Source of the DNA: Paracoccaceae bacterium | GTDB taxonomy: Bacteria; Pseudomonadota; Alphaproteobacteria; Rhodobacterales; Rhodobacteraceae | Length of the DNA stretch: 9,076 nucleotides | Assembly (NCBI GenBank): GCA_018222665.1 | Contig: JAAEZW010000058.1 | Coordinates: 1-9,076, forward strand | Direction of reading: 5' to 3' | Shown here: piece by piece, positions 1 to 7,116 of the stretch | Layout: each line of letters begins with the position of its first letter | Numbering within the stretch: the stretch's first letter is position 1 | The notes under the pieces: generated by a model | What the model was told of the DNA's origin: nothing | Database searches by the model: none | Seen by the model: only the letters and a program-made list of their open reading frames with translations | Position numbers and translations under genes: made by a program

Positions 1-1855
1 TTTTGTCAGCTTTTATGACTATTACCAGCCCGAGGCCTATGTGCCGCGTTCAGATACATACATCGAAAAAGAAAGCCAGATTAACGAACAAATCGACCGA
101 ATGCGCCACGCTGCAACACGGGCGCTATTGGAGCGCGATGATGTGATCATAGTTGCGTCAGTCAGCTGTATCTATGGTATCGGTTCTGTCGAAACCTATG
201 GCGCGATGACACAGGACCTAAAGGCAGGGCATGAATATAATCAGCGTCAGGTCATGGCCGATTTGGTGGCCCAGCAATATCGGCGCAATGATCAGGCGTT
301 TCAGCGAGGGTCATTTCGTGTGCGCGGAGATGTCTTAGAAGTCTTTCCCGCCCACTTAGAGGATCGCGCATGGCGCCTGTCGTTTTTCGGGGATGAATTG
401 GAAAGCATCGTTGAATTTGATCCCCTAACGGGCGAACGCACAGGCAGTTTTGAACAAATTCGGATTTACGCGAATTCCCACTATGTGACGCCAAAACCGA
501 CAATGCAGCAGGCACTGATCAGCATCAAAAAGGAATTGCGCCAACGCTTGGATCAATTGGTCGATGATGGAAAACTGTTAGAAGCCCAGCGCTTGGAACA
601 GCGCACCAACTTTGATCTTGAAATGCTAGAGGCGACCGGCGTTTGTAATGGCATCGAAAACTATTCCCGCTATCTTACAGGACGCGCCCCCGGGGAACCG
701 CCCCCCACATTGTTTGAATTCATTCCCGATCATGCGATTGTGTTTGCAGATGAAAGCCATGTCAGCATTCCCCAAATTGGCGGCATGTATCGCGGCGACC
801 ATCGTCGTAAATTCACACTGGCGGAACATGGCTTCCGCCTGCCCTCGTGTATGGACAACCGTCCCCTTAAATTCGAAGAATGGGACGCGATGCGCCCCCA
901 ATCCGTCTATGTTTCCGCAACGCCCAGCAATTGGGAATTGGAACAAAGCGGCGGTGTTTTCACCGAACAGGTTATTCGCCCAACGGGCCTTTTGGATCCA
1001 GAGGTTGAAATTCGCCCCGTTGAAATGCAGGTCGATGATCTGCTGGATGAGATTAGAAAAGTAAGCGCCGATGGGTACCGAACGCTTGTCACGACCCTAA
1101 CGAAACGCATGGCCGAGGATCTGACCGAATATTTGCATGAACAGGGTATTCGCGTCCGCTATATGCACAGCGATATTGATACGCTGGAACGCATCGAAAT
1201 TCTGCGTGATCTGAGACTTGGCACCTTTGACGTCTTGATCGGGATCAACCTGTTGCGTGAGGGATTGGATATTCCTGAATGTGGGTTGGTGGCCATTTTG
1301 GATGCGGATAAAGAGGGCTTTTTACGCTCTGAAACCTCGCTCATCCAGACGATTGGGCGGGCTGCGCGAAATGCGGATGGGCGTGTGATTATGTATGCAG
1401 ACCGTATTACGGGGTCGATGGAACGCGCGTTAAACGAAACTGAACGCAGACGCGCGAAACAAATCGCCTACAACCAGGAACACGGGATTACCCCCGAAAC
1501 AGTGCGCAAAAATGTCGATGATATTCTGGCTGGTTTGTATCAGGGGGACACTGATCAATCCCGTGTCACGGCCAAAATTGATGACAAATTGGCGGGTGGA
1601 TCCAACCTGCAAGCGGTGCTTGAAGGATTGCGCAGCGATATGCGTAAAGCGGCCGAAAATCTGGAATTTGAAGAGGCTGCGCGCCTGCGCGATGAAGTCA
1701 AACGGTTAGAGGCCGTGGATCTGGCGATTGCCGATGATCCACTGGCCCGTCAATCCGCAGTAGAGGCCGCAAGCGATCAAAGCAACCGCGGCCGTTCCAC
1801 CGCAGGCCGTGGAGGAACACGTACATATCGTGGCAAAAGCCAACCCAAACATTAA
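1..1855 (+). CDS. uvrB: UvrABC system protein B (excinuclease subunit), 5' end outside window
   Basis: UvrB is the damage-verifying helicase-like subunit of nucleotide excision repair: UvrA loads it on DNA and UvrC then cuts. The frame is open from base 2, and [15 protein letters not shown] spans the GTG at 41, so that GTG is internal and not the start. About the first 90-100 residues, with the Walker A loop, are missing only because the window begins here. Counting from the GTG at 41, I see DESH at 237-240 (motif II), SATP at 292-295, the motif V segment [13 protein letters not shown] at 401-413, and motif [11 protein letters not shown] at 436-444 with its arginines. A C-terminal UVR domain (about 522-557, for UvrC/UvrA contact) follows, then a basic Gly/Arg/Ser-rich tail. 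No frameshift is visible. The stop TAA (1853-1855) overlaps the stop of the remnant on the other strand. I see no hairpin terminator after it. Confidence 0.98.
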   Translation, partial: FVSFYDYYQPEAYVPRSDTYIEKESQINEQIDRMRHAATRALLERDDVIIVASVSCIYGIGSVETYGAMTQDLKAGHEYNQRQVMADLVAQQYRRNDQAFQRGSFRVRGDVLEVFPAHLEDRAWRLSFFGDELESIVEFDPLTGERTGSFEQIRIYANSHYVTPKPTMQQALISIKKELRQRLDQLVDDGKLLEAQRLEQRTNFDLEMLEATGVCNGIENYSRYLTGRAPGEPPPTLFEFIPDHAIVFADESHVSIPQIGGMYRGDHRRKFTLAEHGFRLPSCMDNRPLKFEEWDAMRPQSVYVSATPSNWELEQSGGVFTEQVIRPTGLLDPEVEIRPVEMQVDDLLDEIRKVSADGYRTLVTTLTKRMAEDLTEYLHEQGIRVRYMHSDIDTLERIEILRDLRLGTFDVLIGINLLREGLDIPECGLVAILDADKEGFLRSETSLIQTIGRAARNADGRVIMYADRITGSMERALNETERRRAKQIAYNQEHGITPETVRKNVDDILAGLYQGDTDQSRVTAKIDDKLAGGSNLQAVLEGLRSDMRKAAENLEFEEAARLRDEVKRLEAVDLAIADDPLARQSAVEAASDQSNRGRSTAGRGGTRTYRGKSQPKH

Positions 1856-2225
1856 TCCTTGCTCACAGTCACCGTCATTTTCCCCTTTACTGACGTGCCA
1901 AATGTCAGCTGCACTTGATCCTTTTCCGATCCTACCTCACCCGTTATGTAGGGCATATTGAAATAGGCGCTGTTTGAAAATGTTTTAATCTGCGCCTGCG
2001 AGGCAATTGCGGTCACACGTTTGGCATAGGATTGAGACGACAGTTCATTGTTTTTTCTGGGGTCCAAACATTATGCGCGGAGCTTTGTGTGTGTTCCACA
2101 ATCAGGGGATTTTGGAAAATTACCATATTATCGAACCCTATGCTCTTGTGATGCGCAACCCATCCCCATAAATAAGGCCCTTCATTTTTGACCGTTGCAA
2201 CCAATGTTGTTGTACCCAATTTCAT
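1852..2225 (-). pseudogene. Remnant of a family 2 glycosyltransferase-like gene, frame-disrupted and internally deleted
   Basis: From the ATG at 2225 the first 40 residues read like the start of a family 2 glycosyltransferase of the Glyco_tranf_2_4 type: LVATVKNEGPYLWGWVAHH at 8-26, then IGFDNMVIFQN at 29-39. In such proteins a DG(T)-type segment and a domain of 200 or more residues should follow. Here the similarity stops, and the frame closes at 2013 after 70 codons. A second frame, open from about 2070 to its TAA at 1852-1854, encodes about 66 residues ending [11 protein letters not shown], which I do not recognise. The two frames overlap by about 55 bases around an A6 run (T6 at 2051-2056 on +). 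One extra A there would join them into a 124-residue product, still far too short for the family. I infer a decayed gene, perhaps a fusion of two remnants. The alternative is two small hypothetical genes. Only a weak ribosome binding site precedes the ATG. Confidence 0.5.
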
Positions 2226-2285
2226 TCCAAATCGCTCAATAAATGTCTCAGAAAAAATCTACCTATGATTGTATTTTGCTTGAAA

Positions 2286-2314
2286 TTGGAAAGCAATGCT
2301 TATCGTCCTATCTT
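2286..2314 (+). promoter_or_regulatory. Candidate sigma-70-type promoter for the DUF4864 gene
   Basis: TTGGAA (2286-2291) and TATCTT (2309-2314) are separated by exactly 17 bases, each matching four of six positions of the E. coli consensus. Transcription would begin near 2321, about 20 bases before the start codon, which fits the GAGG ribosome binding site at 2333-2336. An inverted repeat, TTGCTT (2276-2281) and AAGCAA (2291-2296), straddles the -35 element and could be an operator. This is a pattern match only. Confidence 0.4.
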
Positions 2315-2341
2315 GTGTAACGGGATATTAACGAGGTTAAC

Positions 2342-2734
2342 ATGCGTTGGTTCATTGGGTTCTTGATGTTGGCAACGGCCACATTTGCGGATGCGAAAGA
2401 CGAGGTTCAATCGACAATTACATCGCAGTTGAATGCGTTTTTGCAGGATGATTTCGCGCGTGCATTTGAATACGCAAGCCCCTCGATACAGCGTATGTTT
2501 CGCAATTCTGATAACTTTGGAATAATGGTGCAGCGGGGTTATCCAATGGTATGGCGACCTACAAAATCGCGATTTTTGGAATTTACGCAGGATCAACGCG
2601 GCTCATATCAACTGATTGAAATCACGGATAGCAATGGCCGCGTGCACACACTGCGCTATGACATGATTGAAACCCCAGCGGGTTGGCGTATCAGAGGCGT
2701 GCAAGTATTGCCTGGAACAGCGTTTTCATCCTAA
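2342..2734 (+). CDS. Secreted DUF4864 domain-containing protein
   Basis: This 130-residue protein of unknown function fits the DUF4864 family, which I know as common in Rhodobacterales. Residues 1-18 form a short signal peptide (hydrophobic FIGFLMLATATF, then ADA before a probable cleavage at 18/19), so the mature protein should be periplasmic. The rest resembles a small NTF2-like alpha+beta fold: a helix with LNAFLQDDFARAFEYASP (30-47), the family hallmark MVQRGYPMVWRP (62-73), strands through RFLEF and YQLIEIT, and the closing segment GWRIRGVQVLP (114-124). The length is normal. The start is supported by GAGG five bases upstream of the ATG. The gene has its own candidate promoter and converges on lysK with 13 bases between stops. 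Family membership is by recognition; no activity can be assigned. Confidence 0.85.
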   Translation: MRWFIGFLMLATATFADAKDEVQSTITSQLNAFLQDDFARAFEYASPSIQRMFRNSDNFGIMVQRGYPMVWRPTKSRFLEFTQDQRGSYQLIEITDSNGRVHTLRYDMIETPAGWRIRGVQVLPGTAFSS

Positions 2735-2747
2735 CGTCTGCAGCGTG

Positions 2748-4322
2748 TCAGGCGAATTTCCCTGCCAATGCATCATCAATCAGCGCGATCGTTTCATCGA
2801 TCCCATAAAGTGCGATAAACCCACCAAACCGCGGTCCCTGCGAGGCACCTAGCAAAACTTCGTACAATGCACCAAACCATGCCCGTAGCGGATCAAACCG
2901 TTCACGACCACAGGCGTAAACGACGGATTGCAATTCTTCTGCATCCAATCCGCCTTCCCATGCTTTCAATTGATCGCGCAGATCGATAAGCGCCTCACGT
3001 TCAAGATCGGTGGGCATGCGATATGTCTTGGTTGGTTTTACAAAATCATTGTAATAGCGCACGGCAAATCCCGCCGCCTGATCCAATTGTGGGTTGGCCT
3101 CTGGGCTGGCGTCGGGCGCATACCGACGGATAAAGCCCCACAGCTGATCCTTGTCATCTGCATTTGCAACCGCTGCCAAATTCAACAACATGGAAAAAGG
3201 AACAACCATATCCGATTGGGGCACTTCGCCTCCATGAATGTGCCACACAGGGTTGTTGCATCGCTGTGCCTCATCCTGACCCGCATAGGCGCGCAATTGT
3301 TGATGATATTCATCCATCGCCTTTGGGATCACGTCAAAATACAAACGCTTGGCTGTTTTTGGCTTTTGATACATGAAATAGGACAATGACTCGGTACTAG
3401 CATAGGTCAGCCATTCATCAATCGAAATCCCATTTCCAGACGATTTCGAAATCTTTTGACCCTGATCATCCAAGAACAATTCATAAGTAAAGTGTTCGGG
3501 TTTTTTGTGGCCCAAAATTTCGCAAATGCGATCATAGATCGGCGTATTTGTCGAATGGTCTTTGCCATACATTTCAAAATCAACGCCCAATGCCGCCCAA
3601 CGGGCGCCGAAATCTGGTTTCCACTGCAATTTCACATTGCCACCTGTGACGGGCAGCGTCCATTCGCGTCCATCTTCATCATCAAATGTGATGGTTCCGT
3701 CCTTGGCGTTCACCTCTTTCGTCGGAACGTACAAAACACGGCCCGTTTCAGGATGGATTGGCAAGAAAATAGAATAGGTTTGGCGACGCTCTTCCCGCAA
3801 TGATTTCAGCATCACTTTCATGATGTCGTCGTACCGCTCTGCCGCGCGCAACAACACCTCGTCAAATGCGCCAGAATTATAAAACTCGGTCGCGGAATAA
3901 AATTCGTATTCAAACCCAAAGGTATCAAGGAAACGTCGCAACATCGCGTTGTTGTGATGGCCAAAACTTTCGTATTCCCCAAATGGATCGGGAACAGATG
4001 TTAGGGGTTTTTGCAGATGCTCTGCCAATTCTTCTTGGTTTGGAACGTTGCCCGGCACCTTCCGCATGCCGTCCAAATCATCAGAAAAACAGATCAATTT
4101 TGCAGGAATATCGCAAATTTCACGAAACGCACGCATGATCATGGTGGTGCGTGCAACCTCTCCAAAGGTTCCGATATGGGGCAAACCAGAGGGGCCATAT
4201 CCTGTTTCAAATAGCACATATCCCTTTTCAGGCGGCGCTTTTTCATAGCGTTTCAATACACGACGTGCTTCTTCAAAGGGCCATGCTTTTGAGCTAAGTG
4301 CGGCGTCGCGCATATTTGACAT
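2748..4322 (-). CDS. lysK: Lysyl-tRNA synthetase, class I
   Basis: The enzyme charges tRNA-Lys with lysine using ATP in the cytoplasm. This is the class I type, typical of archaea and of many alphaproteobacteria, and not the class II LysS of E. coli. The 524 residues show the class I nucleotide-binding signatures: [16 protein letters not shown] at 41-56, with HIGT (49-52) as the HIGH motif, and KISKSSGNG at 290-298 as the KMSKS motif. Between them lie [12 protein letters not shown] (79-90) and the conserved segment [16 protein letters not shown] (249-264). A helical C-terminal half for anticodon recognition runs to the end, and the length is normal for the family. GGAG lies seven bases upstream of the ATG at 4322 (4330-4333 on +), so I prefer this start to the ATG nine bases further in. 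It is divergent from the TerB-like gene and convergent with the DUF4864 gene. No frame damage is seen. Confidence 0.97.
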   Translation of the reverse strand: MSNMRDAALSSKAWPFEEARRVLKRYEKAPPEKGYVLFETGYGPSGLPHIGTFGEVARTTMIMRAFREICDIPAKLICFSDDLDGMRKVPGNVPNQEELAEHLQKPLTSVPDPFGEYESFGHHNNAMLRRFLDTFGFEYEFYSATEFYNSGAFDEVLLRAAERYDDIMKVMLKSLREERRQTYSIFLPIHPETGRVLYVPTKEVNAKDGTITFDDEDGREWTLPVTGGNVKLQWKPDFGARWAALGVDFEMYGKDHSTNTPIYDRICEILGHKKPEHFTYELFLDDQGQKISKSSGNGISIDEWLTYASTESLSYFMYQKPKTAKRLYFDVIPKAMDEYHQQLRAYAGQDEAQRCNNPVWHIHGGEVPQSDMVVPFSMLLNLAAVANADDKDQLWGFIRRYAPDASPEANPQLDQAAGFAVRYYNDFVKPTKTYRMPTDLEREALIDLRDQLKAWEGGLDAEELQSVVYACGRERFDPLRAWFGALYEVLLGASQGPRFGGFIALYGIDETIALIDDALAGKFA

Positions 4323-4359
4323 CTTTTTTCTCCAATATCGTGGGACTCAACAGGTCCAC

Positions 4360-4420
4360 CAAGTGTTCGCCTCATAATGTGTTTTCCAAACACTCGCAAG
4401 CGCGGCGAATGCGCCACTTG
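4360..4420. repeat. Nested inverted repeats in the lysK / TerB-like divergent region
   Basis: CAAGTGTTCGCC (4360-4371) can pair with GGCGAA (4404-4409) plus CACTTG (4415-4420), leaving TGCGC (4410-4414) as a five-base bulge. Inside it, GTGTTT (4379-4384) and AAACAC (4388-4393) form a perfect six-base stem with a three-base loop. An alternative small hairpin, GGCG-AATG-CGCC (4404-4415), competes with the outer stem. Neither gene ends here, so this is not a terminator. It could be an operator, a structured leader or a decayed palindromic repeat. The role is unknown. Confidence 0.5.
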
Positions 4421-4446
4421 CATGGATGACTTACACCCCATATCTT
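4418..4446 (+). promoter_or_regulatory. Candidate sigma-70-type promoter for the TerB-like gene
   Basis: TTGCAT (4418-4423) and TATCTT (4441-4446) are 17 bases apart, placing a start of transcription near 4453 and a leader of about 20 bases. The -10 element is identical to that proposed for the DUF4864 gene. The -35 element matches only its TTG, and it overlaps the right arm of the inverted repeat at 4360-4420, so a protein bound there could affect this gene. Pattern match only. Confidence 0.35.
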
Positions 4447-4472
4447 GGAGCAGATGACTAAGGACTAAAATT

Positions 4473-4901
4473 ATGACGAATTCAGATGAACCCAAAATCC
4501 TAACCGAACAGGACTGTCTTATTGCATTGATGGTCAGCATCACAATCGCGGATGGGAATGTGCGCACAGCTGAATTGGTCAAAATCCAATCTGCGGTCAA
4601 CAACCTGCCAATTTTTGGTACCTACGACATAGGGCGTTTGAATTTGGTGTCCCAAATTGTTTTCGACCTGTTCGAGAACGAAGATGGGCTGGACACCTTG
4701 TTCGGATTGGTGCGCGATATCCTATCTGAACGTCTGCATGAAACGGCCTATGCGCTGTGTTGTGATGTTGCGGCGGCCGACGGCATGATCTTTGAAACGG
4801 AACTGCGCCTGCTTGAGGAAATGCGTTACGAACTGAACATTGATCGCCTGCATGCAGCTGCGATTGAACGCGGTGCACGTGCGCGGCACATGACGATCTA
4901 A
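4473..4901 (+). CDS. TerB-like (tellurite resistance B family) protein
   Basis: This 142-residue all-helical cytoplasmic protein has the TerB-like fold, also found in the N-terminal domain of some DjlA proteins. The sequence contains two related helix-loop units carrying the family's acidic loop: IADGNVRTAEL (25-35) and AADGMIFETELRLLEEM (101-117). These aspartates and glutamates are the usual metal-binding positions of the family. There is no signal peptide or membrane segment. AAGGA at 4460-4464, eight bases before the ATG, supports the start. Its stop TAA (4899-4901) overlaps the stop of dacB on the other strand. It stands alone and not in a ter cluster, so tellurite resistance should not be assumed; a stand-alone TerB-domain protein of this kind has no established function that I can state. 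Confidence 0.85.
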   Translation: MTNSDEPKILTEQDCLIALMVSITIADGNVRTAELVKIQSAVNNLPIFGTYDIGRLNLVSQIVFDLFENEDGLDTLFGLVRDILSERLHETAYALCCDVAAADGMIFETELRLLEEMRYELNIDRLHAAAIERGARARHMTI

Positions 4902-6373
4902 AACTCCATCCGCGCCCAGCGATACAGAAGGCCATGATGCAATCGGCGGGCGCGTTTGGCCCAATTGGACGCACCACGTGGGCGATCATTCTTGGCGAGG
5001 TCCACTTTGGCCCGTTTCCCAAAATCCTGAACAAATATGGCGAAGGCAATTTTGCGCCCCTCGCTTATCTGATACCCGCCCAGTGCGCTTACGAAATTTA
5101 ATGTCCCTGTTTTTGCGGCGATCTGCGCACGTCCTGTTTTGTCCAAGGTTCCATTGAATTGGCGTGATTTGATGGGTTTCAGCAGAGGCGCAAATTCTGG
5201 AAATGTTTGCTCTGCCCTCGCCATAGCGCGTGCAAAGGACACCGGTGAAATACGTGTGCGATCACTTAGACCAGAGTGATCCTGAAACGTGGCATTAGCC
5301 AAACCCAATCGGGTCTGTGCCCACGTGTTCATTGTTGCAGCCGAGGCCGACAATGATCCGCGTTCACCTGAGGCCATCAGGCCCAAAACCTCGGCCGATA
5401 GATTGGTTGAAAACCGCAGCATTGATTTTACGATGACGGACAATGGATCGCTGTGGTGCACTCCAATCACACTACCCGCTGCAGGGGTGCGGGCCCGAAC
5501 GGGAGCGGGCAGATCAATCCCATTCATCCTTGCCAATTCACGAAATACCTCAGCCGCGTAAAGCGCGGGTTTGCGGGTGGGCAACCACCTGCCCCCCTCT
5601 TTCCCCAATGCGCCGCGCAGCACGCTCCATTCTTCTTGGTTACCATTTCGGGAATAGGTGAAAACTTGGTCCTGTTGATCCTGAATGGTTAGTGTCGCAC
5701 GCGTGGATTTGGGGTTGATGTGACGTCCCCTCGCATCCAGCAGTATGGCGTAATTTGCTCCCCGTTTTTTCCATTCGAAATAGAAGCGGTTGGAATTCAG
5801 GTTCAAGCCTGAAATCGCGGGGTTATATCCAACATGCACAGGTTGCGCCGCGACGATATGATTAAATGTGGGCAGTGCTGTTCCATTAAACAGGAACTGA
5901 CCCGTGATTTGGGTGATGCCATTTTCGGTCAGCTGCGTCACCAGATTTGCCAAATCATCCGTGTCCAAATGCGGATCACCGCCCCCTACTAGGATCAAAT
6001 CCCCATTCAAAACGCCGTTCTGAATGGGCCCAATGGCCCGTAATGTTGTTTCAAACCGAAAATCAGGGCCCAAGGTGTCCAATGCATAAAGCGCGGTAAT
6101 CGCCTTGGTCACACTGGCGGGTGCGAACCCCTTGTTCCCATTATGCTGTTCCAGCACCTGACCCGTTTCGATGTCAATGGCTGCAAAGCCCGCCTCACCC
6201 GTCAGGGATAGGTTTTTGATCAGCTCTTCATATCCAGGTGGGGGCACAGACCCAGGGCGCAAAACAGGGCGCGGGGACGTATCGGCCGCTTGCAGCACAC
6301 TGCCCAAGACCAAGAAAACCCCAACTGTCCACGAAATGAACCGCACCAAAGAAACCCACCCACAGAAAGTCAT
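4898..6373 (-). CDS. dacB: D-alanyl-D-alanine carboxypeptidase/endopeptidase (PBP4 type, peptidase family S13)
   Basis: This low-molecular-mass penicillin-binding protein trims or opens peptidoglycan cross-links in the periplasm. Counted from the ATG at 6373 (491 residues), the N-terminus is a signal peptide: FISWTVGVFLVLGSVLQAA at about 12-30, with probable cleavage after it. The three active-site motifs are present: SVTK at 87-90 (nucleophile Ser87, Lys90), STN at 322-324 and KTG at 421-423. The long insert between the first two is characteristic of S13 enzymes. The open frame extends upstream to 6466, but that would put about 30 non-signal-like residues ahead of the signal peptide and overlap nadD, so I place the start at 6373. 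The ribosome site before it is weak (AGG six bases away). It lies 29 bases after the nadD stop and is probably co-transcribed. Its TAG overlaps the TerB-like gene's stop. Confidence 0.95.
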   Translation of the reverse strand: MTFCGWVSLVRFISWTVGVFLVLGSVLQAADTSPRPVLRPGSVPPPGYEELIKNLSLTGEAGFAAIDIETGQVLEQHNGNKGFAPASVTKAITALYALDTLGPDFRFETTLRAIGPIQNGVLNGDLILVGGGDPHLDTDDLANLVTQLTENGITQITGQFLFNGTALPTFNHIVAAQPVHVGYNPAISGLNLNSNRFYFEWKKRGANYAILLDARGRHINPKSTRATLTIQDQQDQVFTYSRNGNQEEWSVLRGALGKEGGRWLPTRKPALYAAEVFRELARMNGIDLPAPVRARTPAAGSVIGVHHSDPLSVIVKSMLRFSTNLSAEVLGLMASGERGSLSASAATMNTWAQTRLGLANATFQDHSGLSDRTRISPVSFARAMARAEQTFPEFAPLLKPIKSRQFNGTLDKTGRAQIAAKTGTLNFVSALGGYQISEGRKIAFAIFVQDFGKRAKVDLAKNDRPRGASNWAKRARRLHHGLLYRWARMEF

Positions 6374-6402
6374 GCAGAGCCTGCGAAAAAGAGGATGAAA
6401 GA

Positions 6403-6981
6403 TCAAGCCCCTGATCGAAGCACTGTGGAAGAAATGGGCATAAGCGGCATATTCACATAACACCACGCTGGGCCTGAGAGATGCCCCAAAGATCGTGATT
6501 GTTTCGCAGGCACACGCGCGCCCCGATACATCCGCGCCGCATGGGACGATAGGGGCGATAGCCGCGCATCAGGACGTGCAATGATCCCAATAGGGGTTGT
6601 TTCCATAATCTGACGCCAATCTTTCCACTGATCAAATTGCGCCAAATTATCCGCCCCCATCAGCCACACAAACCGTGTGTGCACAAACCGATCCTGAATG
6701 GCGGCGATGGTTTCCGCGGTATAGGTGGTGCCCAACTGCGCCTCGATATCGCTCACGCGCACCCGCGGATGCTGCATCATTGCACGCGCCTGCGCCATAC
6801 GTTCTGCCATGGGTGCGGGGCCATGCGATTTCAACGGATTACCGGGTGTCACCAACCACCACACTTGATCTAACCCAAATCTGCGCAAGGCATGTGTCGT
6901 CAACGCAACATGGCCTACATGTGCGGGATCAAAGGACCCCCCAAACAACCCAATCACCTGATCACGCATCAAACCGCTCAC
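6403..6981 (-). CDS. nadD: Nicotinate-nucleotide adenylyltransferase
   Basis: NadD joins nicotinate mononucleotide and ATP to deamido-NAD, the next-to-last step of NAD synthesis, in the cytoplasm. From the GTG at 6981 the protein has 192 residues. The nucleotidyltransferase signature GGSFDPAHVGH is at 14-24, with the T/HxGH histidines at 21 and 24. The segment WLMGADNLAQF (106-116) and the C-terminal ISSTVLR (183-189), the family's phosphate-binding ISSTxIR motif, are all intact. Only three residues follow that motif, which is short but acceptable. Start choice is open: the GTG at 6981 has AGGG eight bases upstream, while the ATG at 6969 would drop four residues and has only a weak GAGCGG. 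dacB follows directly on the same strand. NAD synthesis and wall remodelling are not linked pathways; the pairing is probably just a shared transcript. Confidence 0.96.
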   Translation of the reverse strand: MSGLMRDQVIGLFGGSFDPAHVGHVALTTHALRRFGLDQVWWLVTPGNPLKSHGPAPMAERMAQARAMMQHPRVRVSDIEAQLGTTYTAETIAAIQDRFVHTRFVWLMGADNLAQFDQWKDWRQIMETTPIGIIARPDARLSPLSSHAARMYRGARVPAKQSRSLGHLSGPAWCYVNMPLMPISSTVLRSGA

Positions 6982-7014
6982 GCCTGTACCCTACGCTTAT
7001 CCATCACTCTCAGC

Positions 7015-7085
7015 GACATATCGCATCCCGATCCTTGCAAACAACCCCATAGATGATTGCCTGCCCCCAAAGATAACGCTATTTA
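7015..7085. promoter_or_regulatory. Divergent promoter region between nadD and ettA
   Basis: The 135 bases between the two divergent genes must hold promoters for both. For ettA, TTGCCT (7057-7062) and TATTTA (7080-7085) have a 17-base spacer. For nadD, reading the - strand, TTGTTT (7044-7039) and TATGTC (7020-7015) have an 18-base spacer. All four elements match only three or four of six consensus positions, so these are tentative. I see no hairpin or riboswitch in this interval. Confidence 0.25.
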
Positions 7086-7116
7086 GACCAAAACGCAGTC
7101 AAATCAGGAGCATCCG

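Noticed and set aside
648..1064. A 138-codon + strand frame inside uvrB
   Set aside because: It is a frame shadow of the conserved UvrB core and resembles no protein.
2243..2320. A 25-residue + strand frame (MSQKKSTYDC... ending SSYLV) upstream of the DUF4864 gene
   Set aside because: No ribosome binding site precedes it and it spans the proposed promoter, so it is probably chance.
2735..2747. A shared terminator between the DUF4864 gene and lysK
   Set aside because: The 13-base gap and its flanks form no convincing stem with a T run.
2928..3389. A 153-codon open frame on the + strand
   Set aside because: It lies entirely antisense to lysK, has no recognisable domain or ribosome binding site, and mirrors lysK codons.
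4323..4472. A T-box or other riboswitch leader for lysK
   Set aside because: The leader is too short and lacks T-box signatures and an antiterminator; only the simple inverted repeats described are present.
4597..5049. A 150-codon - strand frame across the TerB-like gene and the dacB end
   Set aside because: It overlaps two well-supported genes and its residues (rich in Arg, Pro and His) look like out-of-frame translation.
6374..6466. A 31-codon N-terminal extension of dacB
   Set aside because: It would overlap nadD by about 64 bases and put a non-signal-like sequence before a clear signal peptide.
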